DNA of 7,286 bases from an uncultured Oceanospirillaceae bacterium (GCA_946221045.1 CAMIIY010000095.1:1-7286); one strand, 5' to 3'. Counted from the first letter of the stretch, positions 1-5,131 are shown. Notes: a model not told the origin generated them from the sequence alone. Numbers and translations are program-made.

Positions 1-83
1 ACTTAGCAGATATTCACAGCAAAATCCTGCATTTTACCAGCACAAAACCCCATTAAAACGATACACAAAAAACAAACAAAATG

Positions 84-111
84 TTGCAATTTGTGCATTT
101 TAAAATACTAT
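84..111 (+). promoter_or_regulatory. Candidate sigma-70 promoter of the first gene
   Basis: A TTGCAA hexamer (84-89) and a TACTAT hexamer (106-111) are separated by 16 bases in very AT-rich DNA. Each matches four of six consensus positions. Transcription would begin near 118, about 20 bases before the ATG at 138. Such AT-rich sequence produces chance matches easily, so this is only a candidate. Confidence 0.35.
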
Positions 112-137
112 TTAACAAAAACTTACAAAATATAAAT

Positions 138-719
138 ATGAACCCAATTAATCAGCTACTCGAAGCCGCGAATGAGTTCAAGCCGGCCAAGGTACATCTC
201 GGGCCTTATAAAGAGGTAATACAGAGGCTCAGAACCAAAGGTGCCTCCTGGCGGGAGATCGCCAAATTTCTCAATAGGGAAGCGGGTATTGAGGTAGAAC
301 ACACCAAAATCGCGAGGACAGCCGCCAGTTGGAACCTGGAGTCCGATCTGACCGCAACACTGCCACTGACAGCAGATTATCTGCAGTGCCTGAACAGCAT
401 TCAGCTCTCCCATGAAGAGATACAGATACTGCTGTCACACTTCTATGCACCCCATCGAACAGTGACCTACAGTCAGCTCGCCAGACTCTGCGGGCATGAT
501 TCAAGCCGTTTGATCAGTCAGCACTACAATGAGCTAGGCCAAAAACTGTGTGATGCGCTTAGCTTCAAACCCTGCACAGATGCATCGGGACGACCTTTAT
601 TTACCAGTGTCATTGGTATTAAACACAGCTACACCGGGCTGAAAGATGAATACCAGCTGATTTTGCATCATGCCCTGAGCGATGCCATCTCCCAGCTGAT
701 AGAAGAGGGGCGACTGTAA
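138..719 (+). CDS. Putative two-domain DNA-binding protein, function unknown
   Basis: This predicted soluble cytoplasmic protein has 193 residues and no signal peptide or membrane segment. Residues 24-60 (YKEVIQRLRTKGASWREIAK, then FLNREAG and HTKIAR) read as a helix-turn-helix of the kind seen in short plasmid-transfer and regulatory proteins of the TraK/MobC sort. Residues 91-185 contain an LSHEE...LLSHFYAP start, TYSQLARLCG, HYNELGQKL and GRPLFTSV. From memory this resembles the non-catalytic domain that precedes HNH nuclease modules in some proteins, but no HNH motif is present. I chose the ATG at 138 over the ATG at 81 because the extra residues are Lys/Asn-rich, coded by AT-rich DNA, and overlap the likely promoter. 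No good ribosome binding site is visible for either start. yaeQ follows 103 bases downstream on the same strand. The coding call is fairly secure; the role is not known. Confidence 0.72.
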   Translation: MNPINQLLEAANEFKPAKVHLGPYKEVIQRLRTKGASWREIAKFLNREAGIEVEHTKIARTAASWNLESDLTATLPLTADYLQCLNSIQLSHEEIQILLSHFYAPHRTVTYSQLARLCGHDSSRLISQHYNELGQKLCDALSFKPCTDASGRPLFTSVIGIKHSYTGLKDEYQLILHHALSDAISQLIEEGRL

Positions 720-763
720 ACGCCGCAACTGAACGGCCTGCCTAATATTAAACAGGTGGATGT

Positions 764-792
764 TTCAGTCATTGATCTGCAGGCTATATACT
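764..792 (+). promoter_or_regulatory. Weak candidate promoter for yaeQ
   Basis: A good -10 hexamer, TATACT (787-792), matches five of six consensus positions. The sequence 17 bases upstream, TTCAGT (764-769), is a poor -35. The element lies about 30 bases before the proposed GTG start of yaeQ, inside the 103-base gap after the first gene. GGTGGA (755-760) and TCCACC (806-811) flank it as a short inverted repeat, and the palindrome CTGCGCAG lies just downstream of the -10. Confidence 0.3.
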
Positions 793-822
793 GCGCAGGA
801 AAATTTCCACCGGACAAAGAAT

Positions 823-1365
823 GTGGCCCAGAACGCAACCATCTGCAAAGCACAGTTAACCATTGCTGATATGGACCGGCATTATTATGCCGATCATACC
901 CTGACGCTGGCGCTGCACCCCTCAGAAACCGAAGAACGCATGATGATGCGAATACTTGCATTTATTATGTATGCATCCGAGCAGCTTGAGTTCACCCGGG
1001 GGCTTGCCGCTGACGATGAGCCCGACCTGTGGCAAAAGAATTACTCCGATGAAATAGAGCTTTGGATTGATCTGGGGCTGCCAAGCGAGAAACGCATCCG
1101 CAAAGCCTGCAACCGTGCCAAACAGGCAGTCATTCTGACGTACGGCAGCGATCAGGCCATTACCCCCTGGTTAACCTCAGTCCAGTCAACACTCACCCGC
1201 CAGGACAACCTGACAGTGCTGCGTGTTCCGACAGTCCAAAGCACCGGCCTGACCACGCTTGCTGCACGCAATATGAGCCTGCAATGCAATATTCAGGATG
1301 GCCAGATCTGGATTACAAGCGAACAGGGCAGCGTAACGGTAGAGGTGGAAAGCACTATATCCTGA
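823..1365 (+). CDS. yaeQ: YaeQ family protein
   Basis: The product is a cytoplasmic protein of 180 residues, matching the family's usual length of about 180. It follows Escherichia coli YaeQ along its whole length as I recall it. Landmarks are the N-terminal ATI-K---TIAD-DR, LALHPSETEERMMMRILAF (31-48), FTRGLAADDEPDLW (57-70), IELWIDLGLPSEKRIRKA (78-95) and MSLQCNIQDGQIWI (151-164). YaeQ proteins adopt a PD-(D/E)XK nuclease-like fold. The acidic clusters at 64-66 and around 79-83, followed by Lys90, may correspond to that site, but no substrate is established. An earlier link to RfaH and transcript elongation was proposed and later disputed. I chose the GTG at 823 because the family begins M-A-x-x-A-T-I and an upstream start at 760 would add 21 unrelated residues. 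A GGA at 812-814 is a weak ribosome binding site. Confidence 0.93.
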   Translation: MAQNATICKAQLTIADMDRHYYADHTLTLALHPSETEERMMMRILAFIMYASEQLEFTRGLAADDEPDLWQKNYSDEIELWIDLGLPSEKRIRKACNRAKQAVILTYGSDQAITPWLTSVQSTLTRQDNLTVLRVPTVQSTGLTTLAARNMSLQCNIQDGQIWITSEQGSVTVEVESTIS

Positions 1366-1515
1366 GGCGAGAAAGTGGCTCGGGAGTGAGTGGCGGTCCA
1401 GGATCTTGATGGCAACGAACATATCTTTCAGCGTTCAGTCGCTTTCTTTTTGTAGCGAATAAAAGAGCCAGAACAAGTCATCTAAAACGTATCTCAAAAT
1501 GGCCGAGCGGGATCC

Positions 1516-1553
1516 AAAGAAAAGCAGAGAAACCCGTGCCTCTGCTCTTCTTT
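1516..1553. terminator. Terminator-like hairpin, possibly bidirectional
   Basis: A 14-base arm, AAAGAAAAGCAGAG (1516-1529), faces CTCTGCTCTTCTTT (1540-1553) with one mismatch and a 10-base loop. Read on the minus strand the arm ends in CTCTGCTTTTCTTT, giving a U-rich tail that suits nhaD. Read on the plus strand the tail is CTTCTTTATAA, which is less convincing but could serve yaeQ. It sits between two converging genes, where a shared terminator is expected. Confidence 0.5.
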
Positions 1554-1556
1554 ATA

Positions 1557-1588
1557 AAAACGCAAACTTAGTAGCTTAATTGCGTCTT
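1557..1588 (-). terminator. Probable intrinsic terminator of nhaD
   Basis: On the minus strand, AAGACGCAA (1588-1580) pairs with TTGCGTTTT (1565-1557) through nine pairs including one G-U, with a 14-base loop. A run of five T begins within the second arm. It lies 24 bases past the nhaD stop. The stem is only moderately GC-rich, so it may act together with the hairpin at 1516-1553. Confidence 0.5.
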
Positions 1589-1611
1589 TGAGAGATAGAT
1601 CCTAACGGGCT

Positions 1612-2814
1612 TTAAACACCATTTATCAAAAGATGAACACCGATGCTTGCGACATATCCCAGTGCAATCGCTGGCGTCCATTTAAGATGCGAGGCGAAGG
1701 TATATACGCCTCGCGCCGTCCCAAGCAGTGCGACCCCGGCAGCTGAACCGATGGCTAACAAACTACCTCCCACACCCGCCGTGAGTGTCACTAACTGCCA
1801 CTGCCCCAACGACATCGCTGGATCCATGGTCAAGACAGCAAACATAACCGGAATGTTGTCGACTATCGCGGACAGGACTCCCACCAATCCATTTGCCCAG
1901 GTCGGACCAAGATCGCTATACATAAGCTCAGACACAATCGCCATGTAACCGAACTGACTCAAGCCCGCCACACACAGAATGACGCCGTAAAAGAACAGCA
2001 GGGTATCCCATTCGGCGCGAGAGACACGCTCCATCACATCAAACTCTTTAATCTCTTCCCTGCTCTCGGTCATATCTTCGAACAGCTCCACAGCGCCGAC
2101 AATTTCACCGCTGGCGTTAACCACCGGTGCCGCACTGAACACCAGGTAGGCACCCGAGTCGCCCAGATGATCAAAATAGTTCGCGGCATCATATGACCTC
2201 TCGCTGAGAGGGTTATCGCGGTAGTGACCATGATAGTGCTGACGTACGCCAGAGTTGGACTCTTCGTCCAATACGACATCGGCAAGGGTCGGGCGTTGCT
2301 CCTGATAGAACGCCTTCCACTGATTTTTAGTGCCGACCATCTCTTGCGCACTGAAACCTGTGAGTTCCTCAAGCGCGGTATTCCAATGGGTCACCCTTTT
2401 TTCTTTATCTACCATAAAGGCAGGGTAGGGCTGATCGTTCAGATGTTCTCCAATATCCTTGCCATAGGTTTGCAGGACGTGCAGAGGGTTTTGGTGTGCT
2501 TCGCTTCGCCCGCCAAAAATAGAGTCCGCCATGATGGTACGACCTTCAACCTTTTTAAGGTAAAACGAGAAGAGTCCCAGATAGCCCAGACCAAACATCA
2601 TGCCGGCTGCCGGCGGAAGATGTAGAAAGCTATGGAAACTGACCGCGGTAGCAATCGTTGCAAGAAAAAGCCCCATCATCACCTTGGCGCCCCGTTTCAT
2701 ATGAGACTTTTCCTGGGAGGCTTGCGGAATTTCATTCGGAATCGCAAAGTTCATGATAAACGCGGGAACAACCCAGTTAACCAGTGATGGAATGAAGAGT
2801 GGCAGGAACTGCAA
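1612..2814 (-). CDS. C-terminal fragment of NhaD carrying the PAS domain
   Basis: This is the open frame after the TGA. The frame first offers a TTG at 2814, then ATGs at 2754 and 2700. The ATG at 2700 has AGGA about 10 bases upstream, so internal re-initiation giving 362 residues is conceivable but unproven. Numbered from the full-length start, it holds LPLFIPSLVNWVVPAFIM (233-250) and membrane segments near 275-295 and 297-315. The PAS domain follows at about 351-482. The conserved C-terminal block is RAEWDTLLFFYGVILC (495-510), SAIVDNIPVMFAVLTM (544-559), TAGVGGSLLAIGSAAG (574-589) and HLKWTPAIALGYVASI. The DN in SAIVDN mirrors the DN of the first half, as expected for an inverted-repeat transporter. 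Whether a separate polypeptide is made cannot be read from the sequence. Confidence 0.7.
   Translation of the reverse strand: MQFLPLFIPSLVNWVVPAFIMNFAIPNEIPQASQEKSHMKRGAKVMMGLFLATIATAVSFHSFLHLPPAAGMMFGLGYLGLFSFYLKKVEGRTIMADSIFGGRSEAHQNPLHVLQTYGKDIGEHLNDQPYPAFMVDKEKRVTHWNTALEELTGFSAQEMVGTKNQWKAFYQEQRPTLADVVLDEESNSGVRQHYHGHYRDNPLSERSYDAANYFDHLGDSGAYLVFSAAPVVNASGEIVGAVELFEDMTESREEIKEFDVMERVSRAEWDTLLFFYGVILCVAGLSQFGYMAIVSELMYSDLGPTWANGLVGVLSAIVDNIPVMFAVLTMDPAMSLGQWQLVTLTAGVGGSLLAIGSAAGVALLGTARGVYTFASHLKWTPAIALGYVASIGVHLLINGV
2056..2451 (-). other. PAS sensor domain inserted in the NhaD cytoplasmic loop
   Basis: Residues about 351-482 of full-length NhaD read as a PAS domain. They begin LNDQPYPAFMVDKEKRVTHW and continue NTALEELTGFSAQEMVG, then FYQEQRPTLADVVLDEE. 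The end is the usual PAS strand pair, YLVFSAAPVVNASGEIVGAV followed by ELFEDMTESREE. This is the N-A-L-E-x-L-T-G-F plus D-x-T form common in histidine kinases and diguanylate cyclases. Linkers of about 35 residues before and 13 after join it to the membrane blocks, and the following RAEWDTLLFFYG is where ordinary NhaD resumes. A ligand or cofactor cannot be assigned, since no His or Cys clearly marks haem or flavin binding. A control function over antiport is inference. Confidence 0.82.
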
Positions 2815-2835
2815 AAACTCGACTTTGCCCTTTTG

Positions 2836-2838
2836 TCA
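2836..2838 (-). other. In-frame TGA in nhaD (codon 222)
   Basis: The minus-strand codons read ATG GTG TGA CAA AAG GGC. The base after the stop is C, a context known in bacteria for weak UGA termination. The position corresponds to the W in the MVWQ motif I expect in NhaD proteins. Confidence 0.9.
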
Positions 2839-3501
2839 CACCATCAGGGTTGTTATATCGCCAAACGGCGAAAAAGCCCCACCCGCATTTGCAGCCACTA
2901 CCACGTTGATACAGGCGATGGAGACAAAACGAATATTCTTACCACCGACGGCCATCACAACCGCACCCATCAGCAGCGCAGTGGTCAGGTTGTCTGCAAT
3001 TGGCGAGATAACAAATGCGAGGGCGCCAGTCACCCAAAAAACTTTTCTCAGAGAGAATCCGCGAGAGACCAGATAGGCCCTAAGCGCCTGAAATACATTG
3101 CGGTCTTCGAGCGCGTTGATATAGGTCATCGCGACCAGCAGGAACAGAAATAACTCAGCGTACTCAATAATCGCATGGCGTATCGCTTCGTGTGCCTGGT
3201 CTTGCGCACCCACTTCGTTGAATGCAATGGCAACCAAAATCCAGATCAAACCTGCGGCAACCAGTACAGGTTTACTTTTCAAAAGATGAATATTGTTCTC
3301 TAACGGAACAAGTGAATAAGCCAGAATAAATATGGCTAAACTCGCGTACCCATAAAAAGAAGCACTAAGCTCCGGTATATGAGCAGCCGCGCCTGCCGAT
3401 TCCGCAAAGACGGTTACCGGAAACACCAACAAGCCTAAAACAGCAAGGAGTGTCAGTTGGCTGGGTAACTTAACTTGATGAATAAATATCGACAGATTCA
3501 T
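2836..3501 (-). CDS. N-terminal fragment of NhaD (221 residues before the TGA)
   Basis: This is the part normal termination would produce. Residues 14-34 are hydrophobic and end in TVFAESAG, resembling the cleavable or first membrane segment of NhaD. Further membrane stretches lie near 47-66, 78-95, 112-130, 155-168, 170-186 and 190-205. The segment SPIADNLTTALLMG (166-179) and ANAGGAFSPFGDITTLMV (204-221) are the signatures of the first half of the ion-transporter fold, including the Asp-Asn-Leu-Thr-Thr element expected near the ion site. On its own it lacks the second, inverted half of the transporter and should not be a working antiporter. Confidence 0.75.
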   Translation of the reverse strand: MNLSIFIHQVKLPSQLTLLAVLGLLVFPVTVFAESAGAAAHIPELSASFYGYASLAIFILAYSLVPLENNIHLLKSKPVLVAAGLIWILVAIAFNEVGAQDQAHEAIRHAIIEYAELFLFLLVAMTYINALEDRNVFQALRAYLVSRGFSLRKVFWVTGALAFVISPIADNLTTALLMGAVVMAVGGKNIRFVSIACINVVVAANAGGAFSPFGDITTLMV

Positions 3502-3739
3502 TGTTAAAATCCGATAGTGGTGTGAAGTGATGAGGCTGAAGGCCAGTGATAAATGCAAACTGGATTAGGGGGCCAAGTTGAAAATCAGATTGAACATCCC
3601 TTACCCAATTAGGCACCCGATTGTCTCAATAGACCTGCGCGTAAAACAATCATGCGTAGGAAGTATGCGCCTTATCCTCAATGATTACTTCGTTCTCACG
3701 CCAACAAGAAGGCCATCTGGAGGCACATATCCTAAACAC

Positions 3740-3958
3740 CTACTGAATAGCCTCTGTGACCTGAAAGGCCTGCGGACTATCAGCTAACAGAGCGAATTCT
3801 GTATTGTCAGAGCGGGGCTGGATCGAGAGCCCCCTGAAAGGTTGGCAAATCACCCCATCAGATATAACCGTACCTTCCACCAGCACTGTGACCGTTGCGG
3901 TATTTAACCAGACGCAACTGTTCCCCGTGCGCCCGTGGCTCAGGTGGATGGGGTAGCA
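3740..3958 (-). other. Open frame without ATG, possible gene remnant
   Basis: Between two TAG codons the minus strand is open for 72 residues. The centre reads SCVWLNTATVTVLVEGTVIS and continues with a CQPFRGLSIQP stretch, a plausible strand-rich soluble protein with ordinary codon use. There is no ATG. GTG codons appear only in the middle, and the N-terminal dozen residues are antisense to the tRNA-like fragment. It could be the tail of a truncated gene or a chance frame. I recognise no family. Confidence 0.25.
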
Positions 3959-3970
3959 CTAACCGAATAG
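3929..3970 (+). pseudogene. Degenerate 5' half of a tRNA-Arg(CCG) gene, inverted
   Basis: The plus strand begins GCGCCCGTGGCTCAGGTGGA and continues to the GTAGCA and CCGA elements. It follows the 5' half of the intact tRNA-Arg gene (4074 to about 4036) with roughly ten mismatches over 38 bases. Similarity continues a few bases upstream (TTCCCCGT against TTCCCGT). The D stem can still pair with wobbles and CCG remains at the anticodon position, but the anticodon stem no longer pairs. The T arm and 3' acceptor strand are missing. It faces the intact gene, so the two form an imperfect inverted repeat. It is very unlikely to give a working tRNA. Confidence 0.6.
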
Positions 3971-3997
3971 GAACAAGAAGATAGGGGAGATAAAAAA

Positions 3998-4074
3998 TGG
4001 CGCGCCCGGAGGGATTCGAACCCCCGACCAACAGGATCGGAACCTGCTACTCTATCCAGCTGAGCTACGGGCGC
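3998..4074 (-). tRNA. tRNA-Arg, anticodon CCG
   Basis: The cloverleaf folds cleanly over 77 bases. The acceptor is GCGCCCG with CGGGCGC. The D stem is GCTC with GAGT. The anticodon stem is GCAGG with CCTGT around the loop TTCCGAT. The T stem is GGGGG with CCCTC around TTCGAAT. The anticodon CCG lies at 4040-4038 and reads CGG arginine codons. The discriminator base is G and the CCA end is encoded in the DNA (4000-3998). A run of six T directly follows the CCA on the transcribed strand, which may help terminate or trim the transcript. Confidence 0.97.
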
Positions 4075-4096
4075 ACGGGAATGTTTGCAGGGCGGT

Positions 4097-4145
4097 ATTC
4101 TACCGATGCCGCCAGTCTTCGCCAAGGAAAAATCTAATTAAGTTC
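4097..4145 (-). promoter_or_regulatory. Promoter of the tRNA-Arg gene with UP-like element
   Basis: On the minus strand, TTGGCG (4125-4120) and TAGAAT (4102-4097) are separated by exactly 17 bases. The AT-rich tract upstream (about 4145-4126) resembles an UP element. Just after the -10 comes the GC-rich stretch CCGCCC, a discriminator type associated with stringent control of stable RNA genes. Transcription would begin about 15-17 bases before the mature tRNA 5' end. Regulation by ppGpp is inferred from the discriminator only. Confidence 0.75.
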
Positions 4146-4152
4146 CAGACTC

Positions 4153-4167
4153 AGGCCTGAAAGGCCT
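4153..4167. repeat. Short perfect hairpin at the end of the small cysteine protein gene
   Basis: AGGCCT-GAA-AGGCCT can form a six-pair stem with a three-base loop. It overlaps the TAG stop of the small protein. No T-run follows on the minus strand, so intrinsic termination is doubtful. Part of it (CCTGAAAGGCCT) also occurs near 3760-3770. Confidence 0.45.
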
Positions 4168-4384
4168 AATATAGAGTTTTTGCGCCCTGGCGCTGTATGC
4201 CCGGCACAATCACATCCCAGGTCTGGCTGGGTTTATGAAACGCCAGAAATGCCTGACATTGCTGGCAGCGATAGACGGATTGACTGGGAATTTCACTGAG
4301 CAGGCGCAGACGACTGTCTGCTGAAGGTGTTTTAGCGTTGGAAAAGCAGGCGCAGGGGGCCGGTTGATGGGCTGGTTGCAGCAT
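4166..4384 (-). CDS. Small four-cysteine, zinc-ribbon-like protein of unknown function
   Basis: This 72-residue protein has no signal peptide or membrane segment. It carries Cys11-x-Cys13 and, after an SADSRLRLLSEIPSQ helix-like stretch, YRCQQCQAFLAF with Cys40-x2-Cys43. The segment WDVIVPG follows. The CxC plus CxxC arrangement suggests a single zinc site. I recall similar short proteins of unknown function in other gammaproteobacteria but cannot name a family. The ATG at 4384 is preceded by GTGAGAG at a suitable distance. TATACT further upstream could be a -10 without a good -35. The gene diverges from cytochrome c5 and ends about 90 bases before the tRNA gene. The good ribosome binding site and patterned cysteines support a real gene. 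Confidence 0.6.
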   Translation of the reverse strand: MLQPAHQPAPCACFSNAKTPSADSRLRLLSEIPSQSVYRCQQCQAFLAFHKPSQTWDVIVPGIQRQGAKTLY

Positions 4385-4512
4385 TATGCTCTCACTGTCC
4401 GCGAAAATTCGACCATAGTATAAGACCCCTTTTTGACATTACGCCAGCAAAAAACCACATTTTTTGTAACTTTTTTTGACCCAAAGTAGGTTACCTGCGG
4501 CCAAAGCCCCAT

Positions 4513-4540
4513 TTGAGTTGTGCTTATTTGTCGTTATAAT
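4513..4540 (+). promoter_or_regulatory. Promoter of the cytochrome c5 gene
   Basis: TTGAGT (4513-4518) and a perfect TATAAT (4535-4540) are separated by 16 bases. Transcription would start near 4547, giving a leader of about 120 bases before the GTG at 4668. No FNR-like palindrome is evident. Upstream, 4448-4466 is a perfect AT-only stem, CAAAAAA-CCACA-TTTTTTG, followed by a second T-tract. These may bend the DNA or bind a protein, but I assign no factor. Confidence 0.6.
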
Positions 4541-4653
4541 TCGCAGCCGATGAAACTTTAAGCATCCAAGCCTGTAATATCGCCTCTGCATCTGCGTGAC
4601 TTTTGCCCTGGCATCCATCAGGCGGTGTTGAACATTTTCCAATTTGAGCGATT

Positions 4654-4659
4654 AAGAGG
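4654..4659 (+). promoter_or_regulatory. Ribosome binding site deciding the cytochrome c5 start
   Basis: AAGAGG lies eight bases before the GTG at 4668 but only two bases before the in-frame GTG at 4662. The spacing favours 4668. Confidence 0.65.
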
Positions 4660-4667
4660 TCGTGACT

Positions 4668-5084
4668 GTGAAAAAAATCACTTCTGTACTGTTTGCACTG
4701 GGACTGAGCATATTCCTGGGCACATCAGCTCAGGCTGTAAACGATGATGCCGCTGTGGTTGAGCGTATCAAAGCGGTAGGTTCTGTTTGTATCGAAGGCG
4801 ACACCACCTGTGGCGGCGCTCCGGTTGCAGCAGCTTCTTCTGGTTCACGTTCCGCTGAAGAAGTTTACAACACCAAATGTGCGGGCTGTCATGCAACAGG
4901 CGCGGCTGGTGCACCAAAATACGGTACCAGCGACTGGGCTGAGCGTGGCGCCAAAGGCCTGGGTGCATTGATGGAGAATGCAATTAACGGCATCAATGCC
5001 ATGCCACCACGTGGTCTGTGTGCAGATTGTTCTGATAAAGAGATCCGCGACGCCATCAAATACATGGTCAAAAGCGCCAAGTAA
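4668..5084 (+). CDS. Cytochrome c5, periplasmic monohaem electron carrier
   Basis: The 138-residue precursor has a Sec signal peptide: KK at the start, a hydrophobic core at 7-18, and likely cleavage after SAQA (residue 23). The mature protein holds one c-type haem site, CAGCH at 71-75, with two thioether cysteines and His75 as ligand. Met112 in NAMPPRG is the expected second axial ligand. Cys118 and Cys121 (GLCADCSD) form the disulfide typical of cytochrome c5, and the final helix is EIRDAIKYMV. An N-terminal region of about 45 residues with Cys41 and Cys48 (VCIEGDTTC) precedes the haem domain, a form I recall from pseudomonad relatives. Such proteins shuttle electrons between the bc1 complex and terminal oxidases or reductases. 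The GTG at 4668 is chosen over 4662 from ribosome-binding-site spacing. It is a single-gene unit ended by the terminator at 5101-5124. Family assignment is secure; the exact redox partner is not. Confidence 0.95.
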   Translation: MKKITSVLFALGLSIFLGTSAQAVNDDAAVVERIKAVGSVCIEGDTTCGGAPVAAASSGSRSAEEVYNTKCAGCHATGAAGAPKYGTSDWAERGAKGLGALMENAINGINAMPPRGLCADCSDKEIRDAIKYMVKSAK

Positions 5085-5100
5085 GATGCCGTCCACTCAG

Positions 5101-5124
5101 AAAAGGCCGCACATGCGGCCTTTT
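5101..5124. terminator. Strong bidirectional intrinsic terminator between cytochrome c5 and rep
   Basis: AAAAGGCCGC (5101-5110), the loop ACAT and GCGGCCTTTT (5115-5124) form a ten-pair stem. Six T run from 5121 to 5126 on the plus strand. A run of four T ends the stem on the minus strand. It lies 16 bases after the cytochrome stop and 7 bases after the rep stop, so it should end both converging transcripts. Confidence 0.93.
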
Positions 5125-5131
5125 TTGTGGC

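Larger units (their letters stand above)
1366..1611. other. Convergent intergenic region between yaeQ and nhaD
   Basis: No gene is supported in these 246 bases. Apart from the two hairpins listed separately, 1431-1465 contains AGCG-TTCAGT-CGCT followed by TTTCTTTTT. This could be a weak terminator for yaeQ, but the stem is only four pairs. The same T-tract can also form the loop of a TCGCT/AGCGA hairpin. Confidence 0.5.
1612..3501 (-). pseudogene. nhaD: NhaD sodium/proton antiporter with inserted PAS domain, interrupted by one TGA
   Basis: The reading frame spans 630 codons with a single internal stop, TGA at 2838-2836 (codon 222). Both sides stay in one frame and align in order with NhaD, an inner-membrane antiporter that expels Na+ or Li+ in exchange for protons in salty or alkaline conditions. 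The stop falls in GDITTLMV-x-QKGKVEF, where family members, as I recall them, have tryptophan, so one G-to-A change (TGG to TGA) explains it. No other frameshift or stop is present, so the damage is recent, artefactual or tolerated. yaeQ and rep end in TGA, which argues against a reassigned code. At about 628 residues the protein is roughly 150 longer than usual NhaD, because a PAS domain is inserted before the C-terminal membrane block. I chose the ATG at 3501 because a signal-like hydrophobic N-terminus follows. A TTG at 3558 would only add an unlikely extension. No clear promoter or sodium- or lithium-sensing riboswitch is recognisable upstream. Confidence 0.85.
3502..3997. other. Intergenic region upstream of nhaD, no convincing gene
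   Basis: These 496 bases lie between the nhaD start and the tRNA-Arg gene. A plus-strand frame at 3578-3787 (69 codons, TTG start) has an AGGGGG five bases upstream, but the product is unrecognisable and I do not call it. A hairpin GGGGCT-(8)-AGCCCC lies at 3814-3833 without a T-tract. A second inverted repeat, GTTGCG-(13)-CGCAAC, lies at 3894-3918. The right part holds a degenerate tRNA half and a minus-strand open frame, both listed separately. The mixture suggests decayed sequence. Confidence 0.55.

Noticed and set aside
2224..2625. Plus-strand open frame of 133 codons
   Set aside because: It lies antisense to the PAS and membrane part of nhaD, whose minus-strand reading is clearly the coding one.
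2836..2838. Selenocysteine or reassigned UGA code at the nhaD stop
   Set aside because: The expected residue is Trp, not Cys, and UGA ends both yaeQ and rep in this window, so the standard code applies.
3502..3600. Sodium- or lithium-sensing riboswitch in the nhaD leader
   Set aside because: No recognisable conserved motif or strong stem arrangement was found in the short leader.
3578..3787. Plus-strand frame of 69 codons with TTG start and AGGGGG upstream
   Set aside because: The ribosome-binding-site match is good, but the start is rare, the product resembles nothing, and the region looks decayed.
3940..4125. Minus-strand 61-codon frame containing APVAQLDRVAGSDPVGRGFE
   Set aside because: It is the translation of the tRNA-Arg gene and its flanks, a well-known kind of spurious protein.
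4439..4642. Minus-strand frame of 67 codons upstream of cytochrome c5
   Set aside because: It overlaps the cytochrome promoter and T-tracts. The composition is Lys/Arg/Asn-rich, with no family resemblance.
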